Positions 53,879 through 63,231 of a stretch of 64,000 nt of DNA are shown here, in pieces (positions within the stretch are counted from its first letter, which is position 1; each line of letters starts with the position of its first letter). The DNA lies in NCBI GenBank assembly GCA_020310875.1, contig CM035414.1, positions 195,028,365 to 195,092,364 on the forward strand, given 5' to 3'. This DNA is from Ceratopteris richardii. Its lineage: Eukaryota; Streptophyta; Polypodiopsida; Polypodiales; Pteridaceae. The position numbers and the translations under genes are program-made. The notes under the pieces were generated by a model. It made no database searches. It was not told the DNA's origin and worked only from the letters and a program-made list of their open reading frames with translations.

Positions 53879-54473
53879 TGTTAGTATATGATCAATGTCT
53901 ACCCTTCATGATTGTATGCACATTTTGTAAGGCCCCCATTATGAGGAGAAGCCAAGCATGCATTACCCAATTGATGGGAATCCCAACTTGCATGTTGGAT
54001 GAAGGTCGTATTGGACCATGTAAGGTATTGTAAGGAAAGGGAGTTACCAGGGTCCCCAATTGGGGGGTCCGGTAAAGGGAATATTCCATAGAATATTCTC
54101 TGTCAGAGTCAGAAATCATTTATATTTGTTAGGTCGGTTCAACCGGTCTAAGCCGTGTATGGCAATTACGCGGGCGGTGGCCGCCCACTCTCTACTGCCC
54201 ATGTATAGCCGTCCATGGAAGGCCACCCATGATCCTATATATACATGACTTCTGCACTACGTGAGACATCAAGTTGAGCCAGCATACCTCTACCTTGTAT
54301 CTCCCTATCTAGAGTTGTCTAGATCACCATTTAAGCTCTACCTTGAGAGCGCACGGGTGGACAACACCGTCATCTTTGTACTTGCTGCTAGTAGAAAATT
54401 GTTGAGATTCTCCTATATCTGTTATCTTCTCTGCTATTGCTCCTGTGTTATATTGTGTAACTATTGTCTTACA
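53879..54473 (+). repeat. Copia B 3' LTR
   Basis: 595 bases, partner of 35047-35646. Confidence 0.97.
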
Positions 54474-54478
54474 AAAGA
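54474..54478. repeat. Target site duplication, right flank of copia B
   Basis: aaaga, as at 35042-35046. Confidence 0.92.
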
Positions 54479-54628
54479 TCACTTAGAAATAGATATGTAC
54501 TAGAGATTTTGGTCAAATTTGCACACATATCCAGTTGAATATTGGACTTGGGTGAACTTAGATGATTTTATGGTGCATTATCTCTCTTTCCAACTCTGAG
54601 GACAAAGTTCCTAAAAGGGGGGAAGAAT
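54474..54628 (+). pseudogene. Chromovirus-derivative chromodomain-like tail and polypurine tract, unit 1
   Basis: SLRNRYVLEILVKF is continued in another frame by sequence equivalent to HTYPVEYWTWVNLDDF. It completes the integrase tail broken at 35046. A polypurine tract (aaaaggggggaag, 54,613-54,625) and the LTR start follow. Confidence 0.7.
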
Positions 54629-55716
54629 TATAATAGGTCTTTTGATAGTGAAATAATTCATTTTGAACTTGTGAAAGTATATTGTGGGGATAATGCGATG
54701 ATAAATTAGGTCATTTTATGCATGTAGGTGAAATTTTAGGATGAAAAGTTTTATATTCTCCCTCGAGACCTTATCAACATCATGTTTCTGGTTCCAAATT
54801 GAATGTGAAGATGAAAGAATTAGGAAAAATCCACTATGAGAGAAAGGTACAGCACGCATACGAGAAAAAAGTGTCTTTGTGGAAATTTTTTAATCATGTT
54901 TTAAGTATCTCATTTAGGGATGTACATTTAGTTCATTATAAGAAAATACCTTGATTTTATTCTCTCTCGAGATTTTCTAAATTTGCAAGGATCATAAGTG
55001 ATAGTTGGAGGTGGATCTAGAGCTAGGTCCTCTCTAAAACTATTGTCCATATAAGAAAATTGAAAAAAGAAATCGTCTCTCAGAAGCTTAAGCTGGTTCT
55101 TGAATATTTTTGAGTTATATGGTACTTAAAAGAAAAAAGATCGCTTCTTTATTTTCTAATCAAATCCATGATCTTAATGCACATGTGTTGTGATGCACAA
55201 TTAGAAATTCCTTCACATTTGTCTTTCTGTTACTCTTCTTCTATTTCTCGATGAGTATTGCTAAAAAAAGTATTTGACTACAAGAAATACATGCTTTTGC
55301 GAATGTTTTGCGAAGGATTGAATTTTTCTAAATTTGGTGGATTGCACACTTCTTTGGTTTATGATTACCTCTATTATAGGAAGAATTGCGCATCAAGGAG
55401 GAGGACAAGCTAGAGATTAGAGAATTACCTTGTGATTGATAGTGAGAATGAGAGTGTGATTGAGAGTGTGAGTGTGACTGAGATTGTGATAGCTCAACAG
55501 TGGTTGGGAGATAGAGCCTTTGTCAACACGCTATTTTTCAAAGCTAATGTATTGATTCATTCACATCTTTAAAATAAAAATTTGTCTTTCTCTGAATCAT
55601 ATCTTATCTACTCTTCTGCTCTAAATTTTCCTTTATCTTGTGCAATTTGTGCATTTTCGTTTCTCTCCTCTACTATTCTTCAGTGATTGGAAGCCTATAA
55701 CTAAGATAACACTACA
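54629..55716 (+). repeat. Chromovirus-derivative LTR, copy 2 (shared by units 1 and 2)
   Basis: About 1.09 kb between the polypurine tract and a decayed primer site (tgatataagag, 55,719, compare tggtatcagag). Similar to 32261-33900 but without its internal duplication. It ends ACTACA. Confidence 0.7.
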
Positions 55717-55750
55717 AGTGATATAAGAGAAAAATCCATCCTCGGGAACA

Positions 55751-56530
55751 ATGGAAGCTTTGACACAAAAGGTGCATGATCAAGAGGAGCGTATTCAAAA
55801 GCTTGTTGGAGAATTATGCAAACAAATGAGGTGGAAAACAACCAGAAGGTGCAACAAATTTGTTCGTGAAGCCTAAGGATGAAGTGGCTGAAGGTGCATG
55901 AACATTATGTATGTGTGGAGGAAGCCAAAAATGCAATTATGAAAATATGGAGGCAAATGATTTTGCCCTTAACAAAGTCTTCAAGAATGGGAAAATGAAT
56001 GATTTTGATGGTGATAAAAAGAGTGGAAGAGATATGGAGACATGGATGTTAGAGATTTAGGACTTCCTTGATCTTCGACAATTTAAGAGGAGTCCAAGGC
56101 AAAAGTTGGGATCTTGCACCGTTCTGACATTGCAAAGCTATGGTCAATGTTTGATATGCAAACTCCAATATGCTGTGGTTTTATGAAAGGAATTTAGAGA
56201 GAAAAAAGGGAGAAATTATTGTTCTCCACACGACCATATGCAGAAGAAGATGGAGTCCTATAATTTTTGACAACATGCAAAATACAAGCATTGTTTCTTC
56301 ATGATTACAAAGAAAAGTTCAGAAAACTTCACAAATATGCATTGGAGGTTAGTGGTAATGCCCTAAAGAGAAAGTTTATGAAGGGCCTCATGAGGAACTT
56401 CGCTATCAAGTCAAGGGGTCTAGATGTGTCAAGTTTATGGATGTTGTTGTGATGGTCAATAATTTTGAGAAGATGGGTGAAGAACTTGCAAATATTAAGA
56501 AACATAAAAAAGAATCTCAAAAAAGTTAAA
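55751..56530 (+). pseudogene. Chromovirus-derivative Gag, unit 2
   Basis: It starts MEALTQKVHDQEERIQKLVG (a coiled-coil start), shifts, then KMNDFDGDKKSGRDMETW (Gag core), then in another frame KEKFRKLHKYALEVSGNALK and FMKGLMRNFAIKSRGLD, the usual Gag C-terminal helices. There is no zinc knuckle. It passes within about 30 codons into integrase-tail sequence (ELANIKKHKKESQKS, then NERPPKFE), at the same point as unit 1. Several stops and shifts. Confidence 0.72.
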
Positions 56531-56956
56531 AGAAATTCTAGAATTTAAATGAAAGACCACCTAAATTTGAAAAATATACACAAGTCCTTTAAAAGTTTTG
56601 AAAAATATTGTTTCTGATGCTTATTTGCTAGAATTACGTGAACATTTATACGTGCATCTTGTATTTCATGTTAGCTGCCTTAAACAATATGTAACTAATG
56701 TTTCTCATGTTTTGCAAGACAACTATAAGCTAAAAGATGATGGCTCTTTTGAGCTTCAATTCAAAATAGTATTAGATACGAGGGAAAGATTACTAAGAAA
56801 AAAATATATAGTAGAGATTTTGGTGAAATAGCACACATATTGAGTAGAAGATTCGACTTGGATGACCTAGAAGAGTTTTGGTGCAATATCCTTCTTTCAA
56901 ACTTGGAGAAGAGATTTCCTAAAGGAGGGGGCGGGGGGGGGGGGGAGGGGGACAAT
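56531..56956 (+). pseudogene. Chromovirus-derivative integrase tail and chromodomain, unit 2, with G-rich polypurine tract
   Basis: VLKNIVSDAYLLELREHLYV, VFHVSCLKQYVTNVSHVLQD and FELQFKIVLDTRERLLRKKY match the integrase end, and EILVKWHTYWVE the chromodomain-like part. It is followed at 56,921-56,952 by an unusually long G tract. The part from ERPPKF to PFKVLK is deleted (56,560-56,590). Confidence 0.75.
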
Positions 56957-57028
56957 TGTAAAAGGGCTTTCGATAGTGAGATAATTCATTTTGAAATTTT
57001 CCAACTATATTGTGGGGATGATGCTTAG
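56957..57028 (+). repeat. Truncated LTR start, unit 2/3 junction
   Basis: ttgtaaaagggctttcgata and the following 50 bases match the LTR start at 54,629. It then breaks off into integrase-tail sequence of unit 3, so the LTR and gag of unit 3 are deleted. Confidence 0.7.
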
Positions 57029-57510
57029 AAAAGAGAAAAGAAATTCTCAATTTGAACAAAATTTCACCAAAATTTCAAACAGAGGACATGGTATTTCACA
57101 AAATCCTTATCCATCTAACTTTTTGGTAAGGAAAGATCATAGATTTTCTTGTTTATACACATGTCCTTTTAAAGTCTTGAAAAAGATTGGATCTCTTGCT
57201 TATTTGTTGAAAAACATTTATATATGCATCTTTTATTTCATATTAGATTACTTAAAAAATATATATCTAATGTTGCTCAAGTTTTGCAACACAAATATAA
57301 GGTGAAAGATGATGGATGTTATGACCTTTGACCTCAAATAGTAGTATATAGGAGGGAAAGATTACTTAGAAGTAGATCTATGGTAGAGATTTTGGTGAAA
57401 TGGCACACATATCCGGTAGAATATTCGAGTTGGGCAAACTTGGATAATTTTTTGGTGAACTATCCTTCATTCTAACTCTACGGATAGAGTTCCTAAAAGG
57501 GGGGAAGAAT
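57029..57510 (+). pseudogene. Chromovirus-derivative integrase tail and chromodomain, unit 3
   Basis: [38 protein letters not shown] and, in other frames, sequence for YKVKDDG and a chromodomain-like EILVKWHTYPVEYSSWAN, then a polypurine tract (57,494-57,506). Broken by stops. Confidence 0.72.
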
Positions 57511-57680
57511 TATAATAGGCCTTTTGCTAGAGAAATAGTTCAATTTAAACTTTTTGAATCATATTGTGTGGATAATGCTTAGAATGAAAGATATCATCAT
57601 TTTATGCATTTAGGAAAAATTTAAGGATGAAAAGTTTTTGCAAATCTATGATGAACCCCTTGTTTTTGTGAAATGTTACA
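57511..57680 (+). repeat. LTR start fragment after unit 3
   Basis: tataataggccttttgctag and following bases match LTR starts at 54,629 and 32,261. The homology fades after about 57,640. Confidence 0.6.
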
Positions 57681-58094
57681 CGAGTCCGTGTGTAGAGGAA
57701 GCCACGGAGATGATTATTTTGATGTTGTCCCCTAGTCGTGTGTCCATTCTAATTAAAACTTTGTCTCTCTCTCTCTCTCTCTTTGTCTCTCTCTAGATAC
57801 CACAAAAGGGTGTCCATACATATCTTCACACATGGGTGCCACATGGTGCTCATGTGTGAGACCATCTGATTATAGCTAGGAGGTGTTTCACTCTTCAAGG
57901 ATACCCCATGTTACATTGCCTTCCAACTTCTCTTCAAGAACTATTTATGGCTCCAAATTATGTTTCTTTGCTTCAAAAAGGCGTTCTTGGATGTATGGCA
58001 TCATGTTCACTTGGTTGCCAATCTATTTGATAGCATGCAATAGCATTTGTATGATGATTTTCTATGGTGCAGTATATCGATGCATATTAGGAAA
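57681..58094. other. No supported gene
   Basis: Contains a CT microsatellite at 57,762-57,795. No coding is recognised. The plus-strand frame 57883-58107 has no motif. Confidence 0.5.
57762..57795. repeat. CT microsatellite
   Basis: gtctctctctctctctct, interrupted by ttg, then again tctctctct. Confidence 0.9.
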
Positions 58095-58646
58095 TCAAAA
58101 GTGTTGATGAATTAGGCAGTCTTCTTCTTCTATATTGACACGATTGATATTAGTGAATGTTCGCATTTTAGCCCCTTGCCTTTCATCTTTCACAACTTTG
58201 TTTCCATCCTTTTCCCACCCAAAAGCTTCTTTGATCAAATCATGGGTGAATTGAACTCTTACCGCATATAGAACTCTCGCTTCAGGCACTAATGGGTCAT
58301 GTAAAGCTGGTTGCAGGGTATTCATCACCTATGTGCATCGTTGGAAGTCCCGTTTTTAGATTGGTAGTTCAAAGTACTTGTGAATACCTCCCTTCTTCAT
58401 TATGTCTATAGTTGATGAAAGCTCATGCACGACCTTGAAGTCTTGAGACATTACTAGGAACTCATGTTCAGTGTCCATAATCTTTATCGTTACTAAGAAA
58501 AGGTAATCCCCAGTGGGTTGATCCTTCCGAAACCAATGACCTTTTGCTTTTATCACACTCTGTAAGGGAAACTCTAGCACCTCTTCTTGAACAATCGCTT
58601 CAGAATCCTTAGAAGCCATCTGCGCTTGTAATAGAGACAACATCAA
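58095..58646 (-). pseudogene. Unrecognised minus-strand coding, probably gypsy-derived
   Basis: Two frames, 58356-58646 (96 residues, KGHWFRKDQPTGDYLFLVTI and YFELPI) and 58095-58328 (77 residues), look like continuous protein broken by one shift. I do not recognise a domain. The position next to gypsy protease and integrase remnants on the same strand suggests an N-terminal Gag region of such an element. Confidence 0.4.
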
Positions 58647-59450
58647 CTTCTAGTAGAAATCAAGTCCTGCATTATATGTGGCTTAGTGAAATGTTGCTTA
58701 TTGCGTCACTCCATTTCCCCTTGCTTAAGTAAGTAAAGTCTCTTACCACCTTTCTTTCGATTTATATTCTTGAAAGAAGACAAAAGTTAGCTCTATCCAA
58801 AGCATTTATTTATTTACATTGTAGTTTCAGTCCTATGGTAGTAGAATCTAGGATCTATTCCCAAGTTGGAAAGGTGCACCACTAGATTTGTTGGAAAGAT
58901 TATGTGCCGAATGCATGTCCTCATAATGTGGCCCTGGCATGCATACTCTATGTGAAATTTATTCTCCATGAGTGCAAGTGGAATCCTATTGAGTCAACTG
59001 TTCTTGTCCTTGCTGTCTTTTGGGTCTCCATATCCATTTTGTAGTTGGTGTTTGACACCCTTGCTTCTCTCAGTTTTTGCGTGCTCTAGACCTTTTCTCT
59101 TTATTTCTTGAAGTGTGATTGGTTGATGTCATGTTCTTCTTCTACCTTTGGTGTCTCCTTTTGAACCGCTTTGTTTCACCTAGCCAGCATAATATCTCAT
59201 TGAGCTTGTCTAGCTCTTGAGTAGGGGTCTATTTGACCTGTTTTAGAATCCACATACATCGGTTTGTCTTTTGGGTTGCTACTAGTGATTTTGGCAGCCA
59301 TACCTTTAGGAGCCTTCCTCATTCTGATTGTAGTAAAGAGAAGTTGTTGTTCCTCCTTGCCTTCATGGGGTGATTAACCTGCCTTGGTGTTGGCTTCTCT
59401 AGTTCCCTCATTTGATCCTTGTGAACCTATTGTAGATGAGCATTTCCTGG
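58647..59450 (-). other. Gypsy-derived spacer, no readable domain
   Basis: Stops in all frames. Lys/Glu-rich segments on the minus strand look like decayed linker after the protease. Confidence 0.4.
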
Positions 59451-59985
59451 CTATGATATTTGAGTAGTAGACTTCCATGTGGATGTTCTTTCCTTGGTGT
59501 AGGTAATTTTAGGAGCATTGTCCTCGCATTCTCTCTTATATTCATCTTTCATGGGGAATGAAGGTACATCATCAAGTGACACATTCATATTTATTGGCAA
59601 TTCTAGCTTAGGGGACTCTTTGGGTATGCTCTTGATTGATTCGTTTTCTAACTTTTTTGCAAGGGTTTCTTTCTCCAACTTGATAACTCTGTGCACGTGA
59701 GGAGGTCTTTCTTCTAACAAGCTAATGATTTCCTTATGCCCTAATTTGGATGAGATGTATCCTTGTGCTAGATGAATGCTCACTTCATTCTCAATAATCC
59801 AATCTTGCCCTAGGATCAGGTTTTCTATTAAATCCTCATCTTTACATACCAAAACTCGTTGCTCCATAGTGAAGTTTCCTAGGTGGAGGGATATTAGGGC
59901 TGGCCTCCAATTCCTATTATGTGTGCTTTAGTTGGGTTTATGGTCGTTTGAAGATGCATAACAACCATCATTTGTATGCAGCTTA
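59451..59985 (-). pseudogene. Gypsy aspartic protease remnant (gypsy C)
   Basis: On the minus strand LIDSRIALSC (active site with Arg where Gly is expected) is followed by LIENLILGQDWIIENEVSIH, the ILG-x-DW motif that ends gypsy proteases. A charged linker (residues about 50-138 of the 59451-59867 frame) follows. The catalytic motif is mutated. Confidence 0.65.
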
Positions 59986-60019
59986 GTGCTATTCTTGAGT
60001 CGATCAAGGCATCTATCAA

Positions 60020-60400
60020 CTAGTATTCTATAGTTCCAATCCCTAGGTTTAAGTATGGTTGAGATATGCTGAGGTTCTTTGTGTCGGCTTGTTGAACTTG
60101 GTAATTGGCCATGGGAATTGGTTCTTCTCCTTGTAAATATTGTTCATCCCTTTGGTTTATCCACTCTTTTCGTTTCTTGATACGCTCCAGTGCTTCTTTG
60201 TGTGCTTCTTCTCGAATTCTCTCTTCTCCGTTTTTTCGATTTTGTGCTCCTACTAGTCGTTCTAACATATGATACGTCAATGGTTCCATATATCGCTTTA
60301 CTCGACAATCACTTATGTAATTACAAAGTATCTCCATGTAGTGTCGATAGATTGATAGCTCTGCTTGTTGAGATCCTATCAATCAGTAGGGGTCTGTGTC
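60020..60400 (-). pseudogene. Gypsy Gag-protease linker remnant (gypsy C)
   Basis: A 120-residue minus-strand frame with a strongly charged helix (EERIREEAHKEALERIKKRK) directly upstream of the protease remnant. It follows the integrase end of the element to its right without LTR between them. The order integrase then Gag/protease is not that of one intact element, so a junction of two copies or a deletion lies near 60,400. Confidence 0.45.
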
Positions 60401-61150
60401 CCGGTTTCTATAGCTTCTTGGCATGTTGCTTCAAGGTATATACTAGAACTAAATCCCCTTCTTTCATGTCATTGTCTTTGATTTGTGCCTCATAATATGC
60501 TTTTTGTCTCCTTTTAGGGCATAAATTCCCGCAATAGCTTGTAGTCTTGTTTTTTGTAACTTCTCAATTTCTCAAGTTGCTTGGATAACTCATGTCCTAT
60601 CCATTCATAGTGTTCTGCTACTCTTAAATGGAGCACCAAAAAATCAATTGGCAGGGTATCATTTTGTCCATACACTAGGTTAAATGGAGTAGTTCCAATG
60701 GCTGTCCTGTAAGCCACACAGAAGGCCCAAATTGCATGATGCAATTGTTTGTCCTAATCTGACCTTCCACTATTGACTATCTTTGTTAATACAGTACATA
60801 ACACTTTATTGGAACTTTCTACTTGATCGTTGGCTTAAGGGTGATAAGGGGCTGATTTTTTGTGAGTCACTAGGAAGTCATTCATCAAGAACTATAACTT
60901 TGTTAGTGAAGTTCATTCCTTGATCACTTGCTATCTCTATAGGTAGTCCAAAGCGAGTAAAGATGTGCTCAAAAAGAAACTTAGCTGTGGTCATTTCTAA
61001 TATGGGTAAGTACTCTCCTTCATGCACACATAGTCGTAGCTGATTGTCTTTCCCTCTCTTGAATAATTGTCTCCCCAAGGTAAGATAGTCTTTACTCATT
61101 TCTTCTAGGGCTCCCTTTCTAGATTAACTTGTTCCTTCCTCATGCTCTGG
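60401..61150 (-). pseudogene. Gypsy integrase core and C-terminus (gypsy C)
   Basis: FLFEHIFTRFGLPIEIASDQ and GMNFTN (60878-61099) carry the second catalytic Asp. After a gap, WAFCVAYRTAIGTTPFNLVY (60514-60744) and MKEGDLVLVYTLKQH (60,420-60,470) follow in the usual order. The part with the catalytic Glu (about 60,760-60,870) is broken by shifts. Confidence 0.82.
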
Positions 61151-61180
61151 TGTCTTTAAGAATTTCACCAATGTTTTACT

Positions 61181-62217
61181 CTAGCTTGGTGTTGTTATAG
61201 AGAAGGGTAATGATGTATGGTCTTCTCGAGTAGTTTCATGACATTCTGTGCAACTACTCATATACTCATGAAGATCCTTAGGTATATCAGGCCAATAGAC
61301 TCCTAATCGTTTCAATTCTCTTAGAGTTCTATGAGTTCCATTGCGCATTCTCCATTTGTTTATGTGCGCTTGCTCAATCAAGTTCTTCTGTTCATCTTCT
61401 TCTACACATCTAGAAAGTTCACCAATAGGTTCTTTATGATACACATTTCCTGCTACAATGTGTAAGTTATGTGATTGTAGAATTTCCTTCCTAATCACCT
61501 TGTTAATTGATTTTTGTGGCCCATGGGTGAGTATTGAAATTAACTTTTCAGCCCACTTAGGACATACTTCAAAATTGAATAGGTAAGTGTATGGCAAATC
61601 ATCTGATACTCCGTTAGGTGGTTCTCCATGGGTTAACCTAGATAGATGATCAGCTCTCATGTCGGTCATTCCCGTTTTTACGATCACTTCAAAATCAAAC
61701 TCCATTAATAACAGAAACCATCTTAGTAGTCTTCCTGTATTACAAGGCTTATTGACTAAGTACAATCACGCTTGATGATCTATGAAGAACTTGAACTTCT
61801 TGGCTAGAAGGTAATGTCTGAATTTCTTCACTGCGTACACCATCCCTAAACCTTCTCGTTCCGTAGTTGTATAGTTTCTTTCAGCTTGATTCAATGGTCT
61901 GCTAGCATAGGCAATAGGATGGTCCAATTTTCCTTCATCTCTAAGTTGAGCTAGGATGCATCCTATTGCATAATTGGAGGTGTCTACATATATATGAAAA
62001 GGCTTATTCAAGTTAGGTGTTTCAAAAATTAGTGCTATGCTTAGTCTTTTTTTCAGTTCATTAAATGCTTTCTCGCATTCGTCCAGCCATGTGAATTGGG
62101 TCAACAATCCATATAATGGCTTGGAAATTATGGCGTACATGTGAATAAACCTTTGATAGTATCCGCATAAACGCTTGCATTTCCTTCACACTTTTCGGTC
62201 TTGGAAGTGCTGGAGAG
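61181..62217 (-). pseudogene. Gypsy RT end, RNase H and integrase zinc finger (gypsy C)
   Basis: Reading down from 62217: ALPRPKSVKEMQAFM (RT end), then after a shift MYAIISKPLYGLL and FTWLDECEKAFNELKKRL, then RNase H with FHIYVDTSNYAIGCILAQL, IAYASRPLNQAERNYTTTER and KFFIDHQA (the catalytic DAS is DTS here). A stop at 61766 separates MRADHLSRL and the integrase zinc finger (HRTLRELKRLGVYWPDI, CTECHE). The RT upstream part is cut by copia D at 62217. Confidence 0.88.
62213..62217. repeat. Presumed target site next to copia D
   Basis: gagag lies directly outside the copia D LTR. The matching copy is outside the window. Confidence 0.5.
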
Positions 62218-63231
62218 TGTTAATCTCCAAAAGAACAAGCTAATCTTGTATTTAGAGCACCTCTAAAACAAGAATAACTCAAACCTTCACCAATTTTAGA
62301 AGATCAATACTCAATTTTCAAGTTCTTGAACAAACTTTGAAGAAGGTGATTACACAGAAAGTCTGCTCCACATAATTCACTCATTGACTTATCAATTGTG
62401 TAAAGTTTTTTATAAAACTTTGTACGAGGTGTCCCCTATAGTTTACGCACCTTCTCCAAGTTGAATCACTCCAAAAAATTCAGTAGATCTTGAGAAATTA
62501 TATCAACAACTCACCTATGTCTAAAACTGTTCTTCTGAGAAGTCGATTTAGACACCTATAACTTTTAACACTTGGTTCTCTCAATCTAGAACCCGTTTCT
62601 ACAAATGCTTTTTGCCACAAGTAGCTTACCGTACAACTTAAATATTGAGTACTTGCTTGCTCAAAACTTTACACTGTGGAGGGAGAACTGACCAAAACAT
62701 TAACTTCAAATTTTGCACCTGTTTCAGGAACCAGTGAACACTTCTTCACATATGAATGTTCCTACACATAATTCTCACAACCTGTTTACAATTAGGCTCT
62801 CAAAATTTAACCATACACTCATTAACTATGAACTTAGACATCTACAAAAGGATTCTTGAAATGATCAAGTGCAAAAGGAGAATGCACAGAAACATCGGGC
62901 GCAACATTTCTTCATTTCTGGAAAATTCTTACATCTAAGTGATGAGAGGGTCTATTCTCACTTATAAGATGTCTAATGACTCATACAACTCCTGATTACT
63001 CTAATCTCATCCTCTCTCATACTTGCCCCGACATTTCCATAGTATATATATACAAAAAATTTACAACCTTATGACTTCTTAAAGATATAAGTGAACTATC
63101 TGTACATATGTGTACACATCTTCCTCTTCTTAATGTATTCTTCTTCCATGCTTCACAACTTGAAACTTTCCTTCAAACCTTGACTTCAACTCTTCATCAA
63201 CACATCAATTGTTGATTGTCCTGCATCAACA
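62218..63231 (-). repeat. Copia D 3' LTR (inferred borders)
   Basis: It begins TGTTGATGCAGG after the polypurine tract and ends GGAGATTAACA where gypsy C coding resumes. The partner LTR is not in the window. No gene inside. Confidence 0.8.

Larger units (their letters stand above)
35047..54473 (+). mobile_element. Copia B: Ty1/copia retrotransposon carrying a nested 14 kb insertion
   Basis: LTRs 35047-35646 and 53879-54473 begin TGTTAGTAT and end TCTTACA. The iMet primer site follows the 5' LTR and a polypurine tract precedes the 3' LTR. A perfect 5-bp duplication flanks it. Removing the nested element and one copy of its duplication leaves about 5.4 kb with a single Gag-Pol frame, open apart from eight point stops and no frameshift. 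In the first 150 bases I count about 8 LTR differences. It is inserted into the chromodomain coding of the surrounding gypsy derivative. Confidence 0.97.
32261..55716 (+). mobile_element. Internally deleted chromovirus (Ty3/gypsy), gag plus integrase-tail plus chromodomain only
   Basis: LTR-like repeats at 32261-33900 and 54629-55716 bracket a short internal region. It holds a weak primer site (33,903), Gag (33,940-34,720), the integrase C-terminal GPY/F-type segment (34,723-35,041), then, after the copia B insertion, the chromodomain tail (54,474-54,600) and polypurine tract (54,613-54,625). Net of copia B this is about 4 kb. Protease, RT, RNase H and integrase core are absent. The 3' LTR is shared with a second unit (55,751-56,912), and a third partial unit follows. 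The family assignment rests on the GPF motif plus a chromodomain-like sequence. Confidence 0.75.
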
